Assembly (NCBI RefSeq): GCF_030019515.1
Contig: NZ_JASEEQ010000007.1
Location: 62,001 to 126,000 of the forward strand
DNA from: Nocardioides sp.
GTDB lineage: Bacteria > Actinomycetota > Actinomycetes > Propionibacteriales > Nocardioidaceae
Direction of reading: 5' to 3'
DNA length: 64,000 nucleotides
Made by a program: the position numbers and the translations under genes. Positions 16,771 to 24,931 of this stretch are shown here, in pieces; the stretch's first letter is position 1, and every line of letters begins with the position of its first letter. A model generated the notes under the pieces. The model was given only the letters and a program-made list of their open reading frames with translations, was not told the origin of the DNA and searched no databases.

Positions 16771-17172
16771 CCGGGCGCCCTGCGCCAAATCACCACTCGC
16801 GCTGCTTCTGACGCGTGATGTGCCAGCAACCCGGATGCCCAGAGAAGCACGGGTGGATGGATCGAACAGCTCGCCCCTGGCTACGCATTTTCGTCAACGC
16901 GCGGCGGGCGAGCCAGCGGTTCGCGTACGGGATTTTGGTGCACATGGCGACTCCACAGTTGTGACTGAGTGGAGTGACGCCTCGCCTCTATCGACGAACG
17001 GCACGGCGGCGGTGTGCGCTGATGCGCCCGGCTCACCCGCATTCCAAGGTCCGTGGAGCCGAAGGGACATTTCGAGGATAGCAAGTCAGGCACCGCGGCG
17101 CGGTCGGGCTTTCACACCTGATTCCTGAGAGCGGACGCCATCCGAAGCGCCGCGAGATGGCAGGAGTCAGAG
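16771..17172 (+). other. Non-coding gap with inverted repeat, candidate oriT or regulatory region
   Basis: No convincing gene is present in these 402 bases; the short open frames have the Arg/Ser-rich composition of shadows. The notable item is a perfect 7-bp inverted repeat, ACTCCAC at 16950-16956 and GTGGAGT at 16969-16975, with a 12-nt loop. The region lies between the coupling-protein and SSB genes. Transfer origins are often placed close to coupling genes, but no nick-site consensus could be recognised. A ribosome binding site (aggagtc) for the SSB gene lies at its end. Confidence 0.4.
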
Positions 17173-17601
17173 ATGACCATCCCGACCGATTTGAGCCTCC
17201 ACGGCTTCATCGCTACCGCACCCGAGCTGAGCAAGCCCGACACCAAGGACGCCCGGTTCTACGCCCGCGTCGGCGTCGAGCACTGGCGCAAGGAGGCCGA
17301 CGGGTCGTTCACCAAGCTCGACCCGACGTTCCACAACCTCGTGATGTACGGCGCGTCCGCCAAGCGCGCCTACGCCCGATTCCGGGTAGGCGACCAATTC
17401 GTCGCCTCCGGCTACATCACGGAGTACGAGAAGACTTGGAACGAGCAGCCCGTGCAGCGGGAGCAGTTCGTTGCCAAGCACATCGGCCACGACACGACTT
17501 GGACCCGCTACTCGGTGGACCGTACGCCGGCGAACCAGCCCGACCCGCCGGCCGACCAGTTGACTGCGGCGAGTGAGCCGCCGCGCGTCGTCGGCCTCTG
17601 A
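17173..17601 (+). CDS. ssb: Single-stranded DNA-binding protein
   Basis: A 142-aa OB-fold protein. LSLHGFIATAPELS-----RFYARVGVEHW, then FHNLVMYGASAKRAYARFRVGDQFVASGYI, is the SSB pattern of strand 1, the central strand with an aromatic residue, and the G-D-x-V/F-x-x-x-G-x-I turn. The tail is Pro/Ala-rich and lacks the usual acidic DIPF tip, as in many plasmid SSBs. It probably coats transferred or replicating single strands of the element. The ribosome binding site aggagtc is 6 bp before ATG 17173. Confidence 0.8.
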   Translation: MTIPTDLSLHGFIATAPELSKPDTKDARFYARVGVEHWRKEADGSFTKLDPTFHNLVMYGASAKRAYARFRVGDQFVASGYITEYEKTWNEQPVQREQFVAKHIGHDTTWTRYSVDRTPANQPDPPADQLTAASEPPRVVGL

Positions 17602-17614
17602 TCGGGCACGGGTC

Positions 17615-18196
17615 ATGCCGACTGTCGACGGCCAACAGGAATCACTGCTCGACCCCGACTACGACGCGAGCATCCATCCGATGTTCAACGGCGCCGCCGA
17701 ATACACCGGACACGACGAACCCGTCGAGCCGCTCCGACCGCTGAACTGGAACCTGCTGTCCAGCGAAGAGGCTGAAGCCGAGTGGCTGGACCTCAACGCT
17801 TGGGTGGACTGGCTCCGCTCGACCTACGGGCTGCCGCCAGCCGTGATACCGCCGTACTGGCACCGCCACGACGAGTTGATCTGGGAACTCTCAGCCCTGC
17901 ATCTGCACTGGCTGAACTCCTACGACCCCGACGGGTCACCGTCAGCGCCGATCATGTGGCACCGCGACTTCGCCGATGCCCGCCAGAGGCTGCGCGAATG
18001 GGTGGCCACCTGCGGGACCCGCCTCGATCGCGACCGGCCTACGCGACAGACGACCTGGCCAGGCGAAGACACCCAGCCATCCGGGGTCGAGGTCGTCATC
18101 GAGGACCGCGGTGCCGACTTCGTCGAGTTCGTCGTCCAGGACATCGCAGCCCGACGACGCATCGAGGAGCGGGTGCGCGCCGCCCGGGCTGGCTGA
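17615..18196 (+). CDS. DUF4913-like protein
   Basis: A 193-aa soluble protein with WLDLNAWVDWLRSTYGL, IPPYWHRHDELIWELSALHLHWLNSY and IMWHRDFADARQRLREW. This run of conserved Trp, His and Leu matches, from memory, the DUF4913 family found in actinobacterial plasmids and integrative elements. Function is unknown. ATG 17615 is preferred over an upstream GTG at 17573 that overlaps SSB by 29 bp. The central part is preserved in spacing, so the gene is probably intact. Confidence 0.7.
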   Translation: MPTVDGQQESLLDPDYDASIHPMFNGAAEYTGHDEPVEPLRPLNWNLLSSEEAEAEWLDLNAWVDWLRSTYGLPPAVIPPYWHRHDELIWELSALHLHWLNSYDPDGSPSAPIMWHRDFADARQRLREWVATCGTRLDRDRPTRQTTWPGEDTQPSGVEVVIEDRGADFVEFVVQDIAARRRIEERVRAARAG

Positions 18197-18314
18197 TCCA
18201 CAACCGCAGGCTGACATGCGCCGTCCACAGAACTCCACGCAGGCAGCGTCCGCAGGTCGTCCCAGCGGTGAAGTCATCAACCGGGACTCCGATCCCGACC
18301 GAAAGGAACCATCC

Positions 18315-18611
18315 ATGTTGCTCTCTCACGCGATCACACTCGCCGAGGCCCGCTCGCACCTCGCAGCGCTCGCGAGGCGCGCGTACAACGACGAGGCATC
18401 TGCCGAATACGAGCGAGTCCTGCTCCATCTCGACGTCATTCACGGCGACTACATCCCCGGCATCAGCAACGTCGACGACGAGAGCGCCGACGTCCTCTAC
18501 GGGATCGCCGAGCGGGCCATCGAAGACCTCGTGGCCCATGGCATCGACGCACTCCAGGTCGAACTGCTCCTCGACATGCTCGATGCGGCCAGGGCGAAAG
18601 ACGTCCCCTGA
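18315..18611 (+). CDS. Hypothetical protein, 98 aa
   Basis: A small helical protein that begins at ATG 18315 behind gaaagga. It carries acidic helices (YERVLLHLDVIHGDYIPGISNVDDESADVL) and no motif I recognise. Its stop overlaps the next start (TGATG), suggesting coupling to the 438-aa gene downstream. Longer upstream frames run through the DUF4913-like gene and are rejected. Confidence 0.6.
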   Translation: MLLSHAITLAEARSHLAALARRAYNDEASAEYERVLLHLDVIHGDYIPGISNVDDESADVLYGIAERAIEDLVAHGIDALQVELLLDMLDAARAKDVP

Positions 18612-19927
18612 TGTACGCCGAGCACGGCGGCCAGCTGCGCGCCGAACTCAGCACGCTCCTGCGCCAACACCGCGTTCAACAACGCCTCGGCGGCGCCGGG
18701 AGTCACACCATCCCCGAGACGACGACAACCGACGAACGTCGACTGCTGGGAGAGCAAATCGGGCGCTACCGCCATTCAGCGCTTGTGTGGTGCGTTCAGG
18801 CGGTCCGCGCGGCGAACCCGCGGATGAACCTCCAAGGGACCAGCACCCGGACCCGCGGTCCGGCCGAGGAACTGCGCCACCGGCTCGACGTGGCGATCTC
18901 TAGCTCGAGCGGACTTCCAGGTCTCGACGAGCTGACCGCCGAGCAGCCGATCGCGATGGTCGAGTCTTGGCGGCAGGTCGCGCGGGCCGCAACGCTCGGC
19001 GAACACGACTTCGACGCCGGCCTCGGTTACGGCCGACTCTCGCAACTCCAGTGCATGACCCTTCTCAAGGATGCCTCCGACGTGGCCCGCGGTCTCGTCG
19101 GACTCGACCGTCGCTACTCCAACATCCCCGGCTGGCAGCCACTCAAGGAGGCCGGCTGGCTCGGTCGCGCTGCCGAGACGTGCGCGACCTTCGCCGGGTA
19201 CGACGAGCCCGACTACACGATCGACCTTCGCGGGTGGCAACCCCGACGCACGCTCGTCGAGGGACCGGGACTGCCCGGGCTGGCGGGCGTGCTCCAGGCC
19301 CAGCACAACCTGCTTTTCCACCTCAGCGAGTTTCCTGACGCCCGAAGCCTGCGCCTCGTCCTCGACTCCCAGCGCATCGTCTCTCGTGACGCCGCCAACT
19401 TCGATCCACTCGCGGCGACGGCCTGGACCCGGCGAGCGTCGACCTACCTCCGCCTCATCCACGAAACCAACGACATCGGCGGGACGGTCGGCAACGGCGG
19501 CCCCGCCGCCGGCGAAGCAGCCCTCGCCGCAAGCCGGATTGAGCAGGTCACCCGCGCCGTCCAAGCCGGAACAGATGTCGCCGAGCCCGGGTCCCTCCGC
19601 CACCTCGCCCAACTCGGGCGCGAGATCGACGAGCGCATCACCCAGGTGATCCAGCAAGGCGCCCGAGAGCGGATCTACTTCGCCCGCGTGCCCTTCCCTC
19701 GTGTCGACAAGGACGCGGCTGGCCTTGTGAAGCCGCCGCGGCAGCGCTACGTGCCGATGACCGCCGACGTGTGCCAGGAACTCCTTAAACTGGTGCGCAA
19801 TGAACTGCGCCCTGAGGCCGAGGTGCCCCGGGCACCGAAGAGGGCTGCTGCGAGTCGAGAAGAGCTTGCAACAGCCCTCGTGCATCGACCTGAGCCGCGC
19901 CGGGCGCACTCGGGCCCGGCGATGTGA
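18611..19927 (+). CDS. Conserved hypothetical protein, 438 aa
   Basis: A large helical protein without membrane segments or a visible enzyme motif. The start overlaps the upstream stop (TGATG). Features are a CVQAVRAANPRMNL segment near residue 60, many amphipathic helices (LTAEQPIAMVESWRQVARAATL), and a C-terminal basic part. It is the last forward gene of the element and faces the HigBA-like pair. Helix-rich proteins of this size recur at this position in actinobacterial elements; function unknown. Confidence 0.65.
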   Translation: MYAEHGGQLRAELSTLLRQHRVQQRLGGAGSHTIPETTTTDERRLLGEQIGRYRHSALVWCVQAVRAANPRMNLQGTSTRTRGPAEELRHRLDVAISSSSGLPGLDELTAEQPIAMVESWRQVARAATLGEHDFDAGLGYGRLSQLQCMTLLKDASDVARGLVGLDRRYSNIPGWQPLKEAGWLGRAAETCATFAGYDEPDYTIDLRGWQPRRTLVEGPGLPGLAGVLQAQHNLLFHLSEFPDARSLRLVLDSQRIVSRDAANFDPLAATAWTRRASTYLRLIHETNDIGGTVGNGGPAAGEAALAASRIEQVTRAVQAGTDVAEPGSLRHLAQLGREIDERITQVIQQGARERIYFARVPFPRVDKDAAGLVKPPRQRYVPMTADVCQELLKLVRNELRPEAEVPRAPKRAAASREELATALVHRPEPRRAHSGPAM

Positions 19928-20233
19928 TCAGGCGATTTGATACGTCTCGTCGCCGACCTGGACCTCGACACGGAGCGTCCCGCCGAGCGCATCGGCGTAC
20001 CGACGCAATGTGTCGACCTTGGTCCGGTCGACGTCTCCGCGCTCAATTTCCGACACACGCTTCTGGCTGATCGCCAGGGTCTCGGCCACGTCGGTCTGGG
20101 TCATCGCGAGCATCTCGCGAAGCTCACGAAGACGGTAGGCGCGGACCTCGGCGAGCATGCGCTCCTTGTGTCGTGCGCGCGCCTCGGAATTGCCCGGGCG
20201 CTCCTTGAGGAGTTCCTCGAAGGTCTTCGCCAT
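19928..20233 (-). CDS. HigA/XRE-family antitoxin
   Basis: A 101-aa protein with an N-terminal KERPGNSEARARHKERMLAEV helix and a clear helix-turn-helix (MLAMTQTDVAETLAISQKRVSEIERGDVDRTKVDTLRRYADALGG) followed by a short C-terminal beta strand. This is the arrangement of HigA2-type antitoxins that neutralise a RelE/HigB toxin and repress the operon. Its ATG 20233 is 1 bp after the toxin stop, so it is the downstream partner as in HigBA. The regulated site is probably the inverted repeat at 20623-20638. Confidence 0.85.
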   Translation of the reverse strand: MAKTFEELLKERPGNSEARARHKERMLAEVRAYRLRELREMLAMTQTDVAETLAISQKRVSEIERGDVDRTKVDTLRRYADALGGTLRVEVQVGDETYQIA

Positions 20234-20234
20234 C

Positions 20235-20602
20235 TCACTGCCCACCCTTCTCTTCTCGCAGCCGTGCCAAGTGTTCGTCGTACCTGTCGTCAGAAACGGG
20301 CACGTTCTTCCGGTACCACTTCGTCCACGCCCCCTGCTTGTCGCCGGCGAGCAGCATGATCGCCCGTCGCTTGGGGTCGAAGGCAAACAGGATCCGCACT
20401 TCGCTCCGGCCAGCCGAACCCGGCCGGAGCTCCTTCATGTTCTTGTGTCGCGACCCGACGATCGAGTCCACCAGCGGCCTACCCAGTCCCGGACCGTGCT
20501 CACCGAGGATCTCGATGGCCGCACCGATCTGGTCGTAGGTGTCGTCGTCGACCTCACGAAGCCACTCTTCGATCAGCTCGACGTCGACCTCCCACGTGCC
20601 AT
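20235..20602 (-). pseudogene. HigB/Gp49-like toxin without an in-frame start codon
   Basis: The open frame reads GTWEVDVELIEEWLREVDDD ... then ELRPGSAGRSEVRILFAFDPKRRAIMLL and KWYRKNVPVSDDRYDEHL, the Gp49/HigB RelE-fold RNase toxin pattern. However, in this frame a TGA (20607-20609) directly precedes the domain and no ATG, GTG or TTG lies before a GTG at 20471. The only nearby ATG (20602) is in the wrong frame and would need one extra base within its first codons to join. The toxin is thus likely inactivated, or N-terminally shortened to 78 residues from GTG 20471. The antitoxin remains intact. Confidence 0.65.
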
Positions 20603-20622
20603 GAGCTCACGCTTTCCCTTCT

Positions 20623-20638
20623 ATACCGTAAAGGGTAT
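20623..20638. promoter_or_regulatory. Inverted repeat operator of the HigBA-like pair
   Basis: ATACC (20623-20627) and GGTAT (20634-20638) are perfect inverted arms around GTAAAG, just upstream of the toxin frame. On the minus strand tatagaag follows, a plausible -10 (TATAGA), then gaaggga as a ribosome binding site. XRE-type antitoxins repress their operon from such sites. The assignment is inferred from position and symmetry. Confidence 0.5.
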
Positions 20639-20659
20639 GCGGTTCGGGCTTATCTTCGT

Positions 20660-21853
20660 TCACAGCTCACCCTCCGATCGCTTGGGCGCCAGCGATTCGA
20701 GGATCTGCGCCGTCACCGGATCGACCGCCTCATCGGGCTGGATGTAGTGCTCCTTGGTGATCTTCGACGAGGTGTGCCCGAGCAACTCGGCAGCGAGATC
20801 CGCCCCACCGGCGCGGTCGATCACTGTTGCGACCGTTCGCCGGAAGGAGTGCGGCGTTACGCCCACGATGCCGGCCTCGTCCAGGACAGCCCGAAGCCGC
20901 CGCCGGATGTTGTTCGCCGTCAGCGGCGTCCCGTTGCGGCTGAAGAAGATCAGGTGCTCTGGATCCTCAGGCGCGATCTTCACAAGTCGATCGCGCAGGA
21001 CCGCAGCCGTGAACGATGGGACCGACACCGTCCTGGTCGACTTCAACGTTTTCGGATGCGGTTGCCGATGCGTCGGCTTCCCAGCAGGCGAAACGATCGT
21101 GCCGGAGATCCGGATCGTGGCTGGCGAACTCGTCACGTCAACGTCGCACTTGCGAATGGCGAGAACCTCCCCGATCCGGGCGGAGGTGCCCAACATGACC
21201 TCGATGATCTGTTCCAGCTGCCCGTCTGGCGGCGGACCGGCGAAGCCGGGACCACGTCGCCAACTACGGACGGCGGCGCGGATAGCGTCGACCTGTCCCA
21301 CGGACAGGGCCATCGCCTGCGACGGTGGCTTACGGAGGCGCGCTGTGTCACGCACCGGGTTCTTCTGAATCGCGTCGTACCGCACCGCCAGCCCGAAGGC
21401 GAGGCTGAGCACCGTTCTGGCCTGCTTGGCCATGCTGTAGCTCTTCGCCGTGGCGAGCTTCTTGATGAACTGGTCGACCTTGCTCACGGTTATCTCGCGC
21501 AGGGTGTAGCCCTCGAACACTGGCATGACCAGCTGGCGCATGTTGCGCTCGTAGAGCGCTCGGGTGCTCGGCGCCACCTTTCCCTCAAGGTCGAGGTCGG
21601 CCAGCCAGACGTCGACGAGGTTCGTGAAGGTGCTGTCGGCTGTCAGTTCGCCAGCCGACCTGTAGGACGAGCGGTCTGCCACGATCTTCTTGAGGTTGCG
21701 CTCGGCGTCCCGCTTTGTTGTGCCAGTCGCGGAGACTCGCCGCACCTTGCCGTCGTCATCTCGGAAACGCGTACGGGCTCGGAACTGGCCACCGCTCGCC
21801 TTGACGTAGGAGATGTCGCCGAAGGTTCCGATCGGGGTCCGTGGCCTAGCCAT
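20660..21853 (-). CDS. int: Tyrosine recombinase (integrase of element 1)
   Basis: A 397-aa phage-type integrase. It has an N-terminal Arm-binding region, a SAM-like core-binding domain (FTNLVDVWLADLDLEGKVAPSTRALYERN), and a catalytic domain with Arg in GTSARIGEVLAIR, H-x-x-R in HSFRRTVATVID, and the GHTSS...EHYIQ motif with the nucleophilic Tyr. All catalytic elements seem present. It should integrate and excise the conjugative element. It lies directly after the excisionase gene and next to a tRNA 3' fragment at 22273-22306, the probable attachment site. Confidence 0.95.
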   Translation of the reverse strand: MARPRTPIGTFGDISYVKASGGQFRARTRFRDDDGKVRRVSATGTTKRDAERNLKKIVADRSSYRSAGELTADSTFTNLVDVWLADLDLEGKVAPSTRALYERNMRQLVMPVFEGYTLREITVSKVDQFIKKLATAKSYSMAKQARTVLSLAFGLAVRYDAIQKNPVRDTARLRKPPSQAMALSVGQVDAIRAAVRSWRRGPGFAGPPPDGQLEQIIEVMLGTSARIGEVLAIRKCDVDVTSSPATIRISGTIVSPAGKPTHRQPHPKTLKSTRTVSVPSFTAAVLRDRLVKIAPEDPEHLIFFSRNGTPLTANNIRRRLRAVLDEAGIVGVTPHSFRRTVATVIDRAGGADLAAELLGHTSSKITKEHYIQPDEAVDPVTAQILESLAPKRSEGEL

Positions 21854-21859
21854 GAGCCA

Positions 21860-22090
21860 TCACGCTCCCTCGGGCGAGTGCCCCGGCTCGCGCTCGCGCT
21901 GGCTGGCGAGCCACGCGTGAACGTCGCTGACGAAGTAGCGGAGTTGGCGGCCGACATGGACGGCGCAGGGGCCCTGGCCGCTGAGGCGCCAGTCGTAGAG
22001 CGTTCTGACCGGCACGTGGAGGTACTCCGAGAGTTCCTCGATGCTCAGAAGCGGCTCCAGGCCGCTCAGCGTGGTTGTGGTGGTCTCCAT
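21860..22090 (-). CDS. xis: Excisionase (AlpA/MerR-like helix-turn-helix)
   Basis: A 76-aa protein with LLSIEELSEYLHVPVRTLYDWRLSGQGPCAVHVGRQLRYFVSDVHAWLASQ. This is the winged helix-turn-helix of the Helix-turn-helix_17 type used by recombination directionality factors. ATG 22090 is chosen because the extended frame lacks a ribosome binding site and the domain starts about 15 residues in. It ends 6 bp before the integrase start. Probably bends attachment-site DNA to favour excision. Confidence 0.85.
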   Translation of the reverse strand: METTTTTLSGLEPLLSIEELSEYLHVPVRTLYDWRLSGQGPCAVHVGRQLRYFVSDVHAWLASQREREPGHSPEGA

Positions 22091-22233
22091 GCTCGTTAGG
22101 TGAGCAGCGGCGCCCGCACTGTTCGGCACGTACCGTGCCGGCTCCGCAGACCTTTCGGCTCTCAGGCTCCCAGTGGGTTCCTGGACCGAGTTTGTGGACC
22201 GTAAGTGGTACGAGAATCAAGTCTCTAAATGCT

Positions 22234-22267
22234 TTCAGGCTCGGAATCCGTAGATTCCGAGCCTGAA
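22234..22267 (-). terminator. Perfect 15-bp hairpin beside tRNA fragment
   Basis: TTCAGGCTCGGAATC (22234-22248) and its exact complement (22253-22267) enclose a 4-base loop. On the minus strand it directly follows the tRNA 3' fragment, as a native transcription terminator of that tRNA would. There is no long T-run, which is common for GC-rich actinobacterial terminators. Confidence 0.75.
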
Positions 22268-22272
22268 CTTTG

Positions 22273-22306
22273 TAGCGGGGGCAGGATTTGAACCTGCGAC
22301 CTCTGG
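22273..22306 (-). other. tRNA 3'-half fragment, candidate attachment site of element 1
   Basis: On the minus strand the bases read CCAGAGGTC, then GCAGG-TTCAAAT-CCTGC (a perfect T-arm) and CCCCGCT-A (acceptor 3' strand plus discriminator). The upstream sequence does not form an anticodon arm or D-arm, so this is a fragment, not a gene. It resembles from memory the 3' half of an actinobacterial initiator tRNA. Integrases of this type commonly recombine in tRNA 3' ends. The integrase lies 0.4 kb away. Confidence 0.7.
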
Positions 22307-22453
22307 CTACTAGGTCAAACCACAGCAAGGCCGATCACCGCACGTCAACGGAGATCGCGTCGTCGCCAAGGTGGTCCATGTGGGCCGAGTGTCAATGGCC
22401 AAGTTGCGGTCCCCGCTGGTGGCCAACTGAAAGTCCCCACCCTTCGCTGAGGT

Positions 22454-23233
22454 TCAGCTGGTCTTGAGTCGTGTTCCTCCCTTCGCTCGTGCCTGTCGCA
22501 TTCGGTAGGAGTCGCCGTCGGTGACGACGGTGTGGCAGTGGTGCAGGAGCCGGTCGAGCATGCTGACCGCGGTGGTGTGCTCGGGCAGGAACCGTCCCCA
22601 GGACTCGAAGGGCCAGTGCGACGCGATCCCCAGCGAGCGGCGCTCGTAGGCGGCCGCGACGAACCGGAACAGCAGCTGTGCGCCGGTGTCGTCCAGCGGC
22701 GCGAACCCGAGCTCGTCGACGAGCACGACGTCGTTGCGCAGCAGGGTCTCGATGATGCGACCGACTGAGTTGTCGGCAAGCCCTCGGTAGAGGGTCTCGA
22801 CCAGTTCGGCGGCGGTGAAGTACCGGACCCGGTGACCGGCCTCGACCGCGGCGATCCCCAACGCGATGAGGGTGTGGGACTTCCCGGTGCCGGCGGGTCC
22901 GATCAGGCAGACGTTCTCGCTAGCGCGGACCCACTCCAGGGACGCGAGGTAGTCGAACGTCGCGGGCGGGATCGACGAGGCGGCGACGTCGAACTCCTCG
23001 AGTCGCTTGGCGACGGGGAACGCGGCCTGTCGCATCCGGGTGCGGACGTTGGACTCATCACGCGAGGCGATCTCGGCCTCGACGAGGGTGCGGAGGAACT
23101 CCTCGGGCTTCCACCGTTGCGTCTTGGCGGTCACCAATAGCTCGGGTGCCAGCCTGCGCATCGCGGCCATCTTCAACCGCTTCAGACCCTCGTTGAGGTC
23201 CGCGGGCAGCGGCGGCGGCGTCGTCGCGGTCAC
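22454..23233 (-). CDS. istB: IS21 helper ATPase IstB
   Basis: A 259-aa DnaC-like AAA+ ATPase with P-loop GPAGTGKS (IGPAGTGKSHTLIALG), Walker B DVVLVDELGFAPL, and the sensor region. IstB activates and targets the IstA transposase. GTG 23233 overlaps the istA stop (GTGA), the usual translational coupling in IS21. The gene looks intact and full length. Confidence 0.95.
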   Translation of the reverse strand: MTATTPPPLPADLNEGLKRLKMAAMRRLAPELLVTAKTQRWKPEEFLRTLVEAEIASRDESNVRTRMRQAAFPVAKRLEEFDVAASSIPPATFDYLASLEWVRASENVCLIGPAGTGKSHTLIALGIAAVEAGHRVRYFTAAELVETLYRGLADNSVGRIIETLLRNDVVLVDELGFAPLDDTGAQLLFRFVAAAYERRSLGIASHWPFESWGRFLPEHTTAVSMLDRLLHHCHTVVTDGDSYRMRQARAKGGTRLKTS

Positions 23234-24813
23234 GACACCTCACCCCCATCCGTGGTGTCGATCCGGTAAGCCTCCAGCGACCTGGTGGGCACCGTGGGCA
23301 GGGTCATGACCAGCGCCTGACCGGCCGGCGCCGGACGGGGTGCGTGACCGTTGGTGGCCAGGATCGACCTGACGTCATCAGCACGCCACCGACCGAACGC
23401 CACCGCCCGCTCCAACGCTGCCAACAGCGGATCCGTGCCGTGCGCGGCACCCAGCGTCAGGACCTCGGCGATCTCGGTGCCCAGCTTGGTCACCCCGGCT
23501 GCCGCAGCACCGGTCAGGAACTGCTCAGCGACCGGACCCAACGCGAGGAACTCCCGCTCGACGGTAGTGCGACCACGCGCCGCCCGGTTCGGACCGGCCG
23601 GCCGTGGGCGGTCGTAGTGGGCATCGTCGATGCTGACCTCGCCTGGCGCGACGAGGGCGTGTTCGGCGTGGACCTCCCCAGTGATCGGCTCGACCACTCG
23701 TAGGACACGGTCGCGTTCGTCGACCAGCAACGTGACGACTGTGCCGATCAGCCGGTTCGGGACCGAGTAGCGGGCCGATCCGAACCGGATGCAGGACAGC
23801 TTGTCGACCTTGCGGCTGATCGGCTTCGGACCGACCTCGAGCCGTAGTGACGGCAGCTCGCCCAGCAACTCGGCCTCGGTGGCCAACCGCTGCTCGGGAA
23901 CGGCATGAATTTCCGAGTGCACCGCCGTGTTGACCTCTGCGCACCAACCCGCGGCACGCTCGTTCAGGCCTGCCAGGCCGTCGGCCCACGGGTCGTCGTC
24001 GAGCTCGAGTGGCACCAGGAGGTCGTCCTTGGCGTAGCCGACCAGGTTCTCCACGATGCCCTTGGACTCCGGGTCCGCGGCATGGCAGAAGTCAGGCCGG
24101 AACCGGTAGTGGGTCGCGAACCGGACATAGTCCGGGGACGGGACAACAACGTTCGCGACGACCCCGCCCTTCAAACAACCCATCCGATCAGCGAGCACCG
24201 TCTTCGGGACACCGCCGAGGACCTCGAAGCACTCCGCCAGCATGCCCAGGGTGGTGGCCTGCTGCTCATCGGCGGCGAACCGGACAAACCGGAACCGCGA
24301 CCACGCGAGCACCGCGCAGAAGACGTGGACCTTGCGTCCGGCGACGATCTCCTCGCCCCAGTCGATGGCCAGCACCTCACCCGGCGACCAGATCGCCGGA
24401 CGACGACCACTCGCACGCGCCTGGCCGTGGCGCCACTCCCGCTTCGCCGTCGCGACCAGACGCCGGAAGTTGCGGTCCGAACCCTCGTAGCCCGCCGCCC
24501 GCGCCGCCGGCAGCAGCCGCTTCGCGCTGATTTTTCCGAAGGTCTTGGCGACCGCCTCGGCGACCAGCTCGGCGACCTCGTCATAGTTCCGCGCCCGGAC
24601 CGGCTTCGCCGGCACCTGGCCAGCCCCGAAAGCCTCGTGGGCCTCGATGATCCGTCGCACAGTCTTGTGTGTCGTGCCGCAGATCGCGGCCGCCCCTCGG
24701 TAAGTGCCTACATCTCGGTAGGCGGCAATCACGTCCATTCGTTCCTTCGCGTTCTTCAATGGAGGCCCCTGCGTGGTGCTCGATGGTCTGGTTGGCACCG
24801 CCACCGTCACCAC
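23230..24813 (-). CDS. istA: IS21 transposase IstA
   Basis: A 527-aa DDE transposase. An N-terminal helix-turn-helix (GTYRGAAAICGTTHKTVRRII) is followed by an integrase core with Asp in AIDWGEE, Asp in VLADRMG, and Glu in SKGIVENLVGYAK. All three catalytic acids appear in the correct order. IstA cuts and joins element ends with IstB. No frameshift or stop was seen, so the copy may be active. Family members are about 400 to 520 aa. Confidence 0.95.
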   Translation of the reverse strand: MVTVAVPTRPSSTTQGPPLKNAKERMDVIAAYRDVGTYRGAAAICGTTHKTVRRIIEAHEAFGAGQVPAKPVRARNYDEVAELVAEAVAKTFGKISAKRLLPAARAAGYEGSDRNFRRLVATAKREWRHGQARASGRRPAIWSPGEVLAIDWGEEIVAGRKVHVFCAVLAWSRFRFVRFAADEQQATTLGMLAECFEVLGGVPKTVLADRMGCLKGGVVANVVVPSPDYVRFATHYRFRPDFCHAADPESKGIVENLVGYAKDDLLVPLELDDDPWADGLAGLNERAAGWCAEVNTAVHSEIHAVPEQRLATEAELLGELPSLRLEVGPKPISRKVDKLSCIRFGSARYSVPNRLIGTVVTLLVDERDRVLRVVEPITGEVHAEHALVAPGEVSIDDAHYDRPRPAGPNRAARGRTTVEREFLALGPVAEQFLTGAAAAGVTKLGTEIAEVLTLGAAHGTDPLLAALERAVAFGRWRADDVRSILATNGHAPRPAPAGQALVMTLPTVPTRSLEAYRIDTTDGGEVS

Positions 24814-24931
24814 GCAGGGCCCTCACCGTCGGTTACGACACGACGCGAAGGGTGGGGACTTCTATCTGGCCACCAGCGGGGACCTCGACTTGGCCACCAG
24901 TGGGGACTTTTTCATGGCCACGGACACTCGG

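Larger units (their letters stand above)
22385..24931 (-). mobile_element. IS21-family insertion sequence (2,547 bp)
   Basis: The element contains istA and istB on the minus strand. Its ends are inverted: CCGAGTGTC at 22385-22393 matches the complement of GACACTCGG at 24923-24931, and both go on to a shared TGGCC and then repeated GTCCCC-xxTGGTGGCC blocks just inside the ends, the multiple internal repeats typical of IS21. The flanking bases do not form an obvious direct target duplication, suggesting either imprecise boundaries or later rearrangement. Length fits the family (about 2 to 2.5 kb). Confidence 0.9.

Noticed and set aside
16727..17128. 133-residue plus frame in the gap after the coupling protein
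   Set aside because: No ribosome binding site, starts inside the coupling protein gene, and has no protein-like composition.
22273..22350. Complete tRNA gene
   Set aside because: T-arm and acceptor 3' strand are perfect, but no 5' acceptor strand, D-arm or anticodon stem can be formed upstream.
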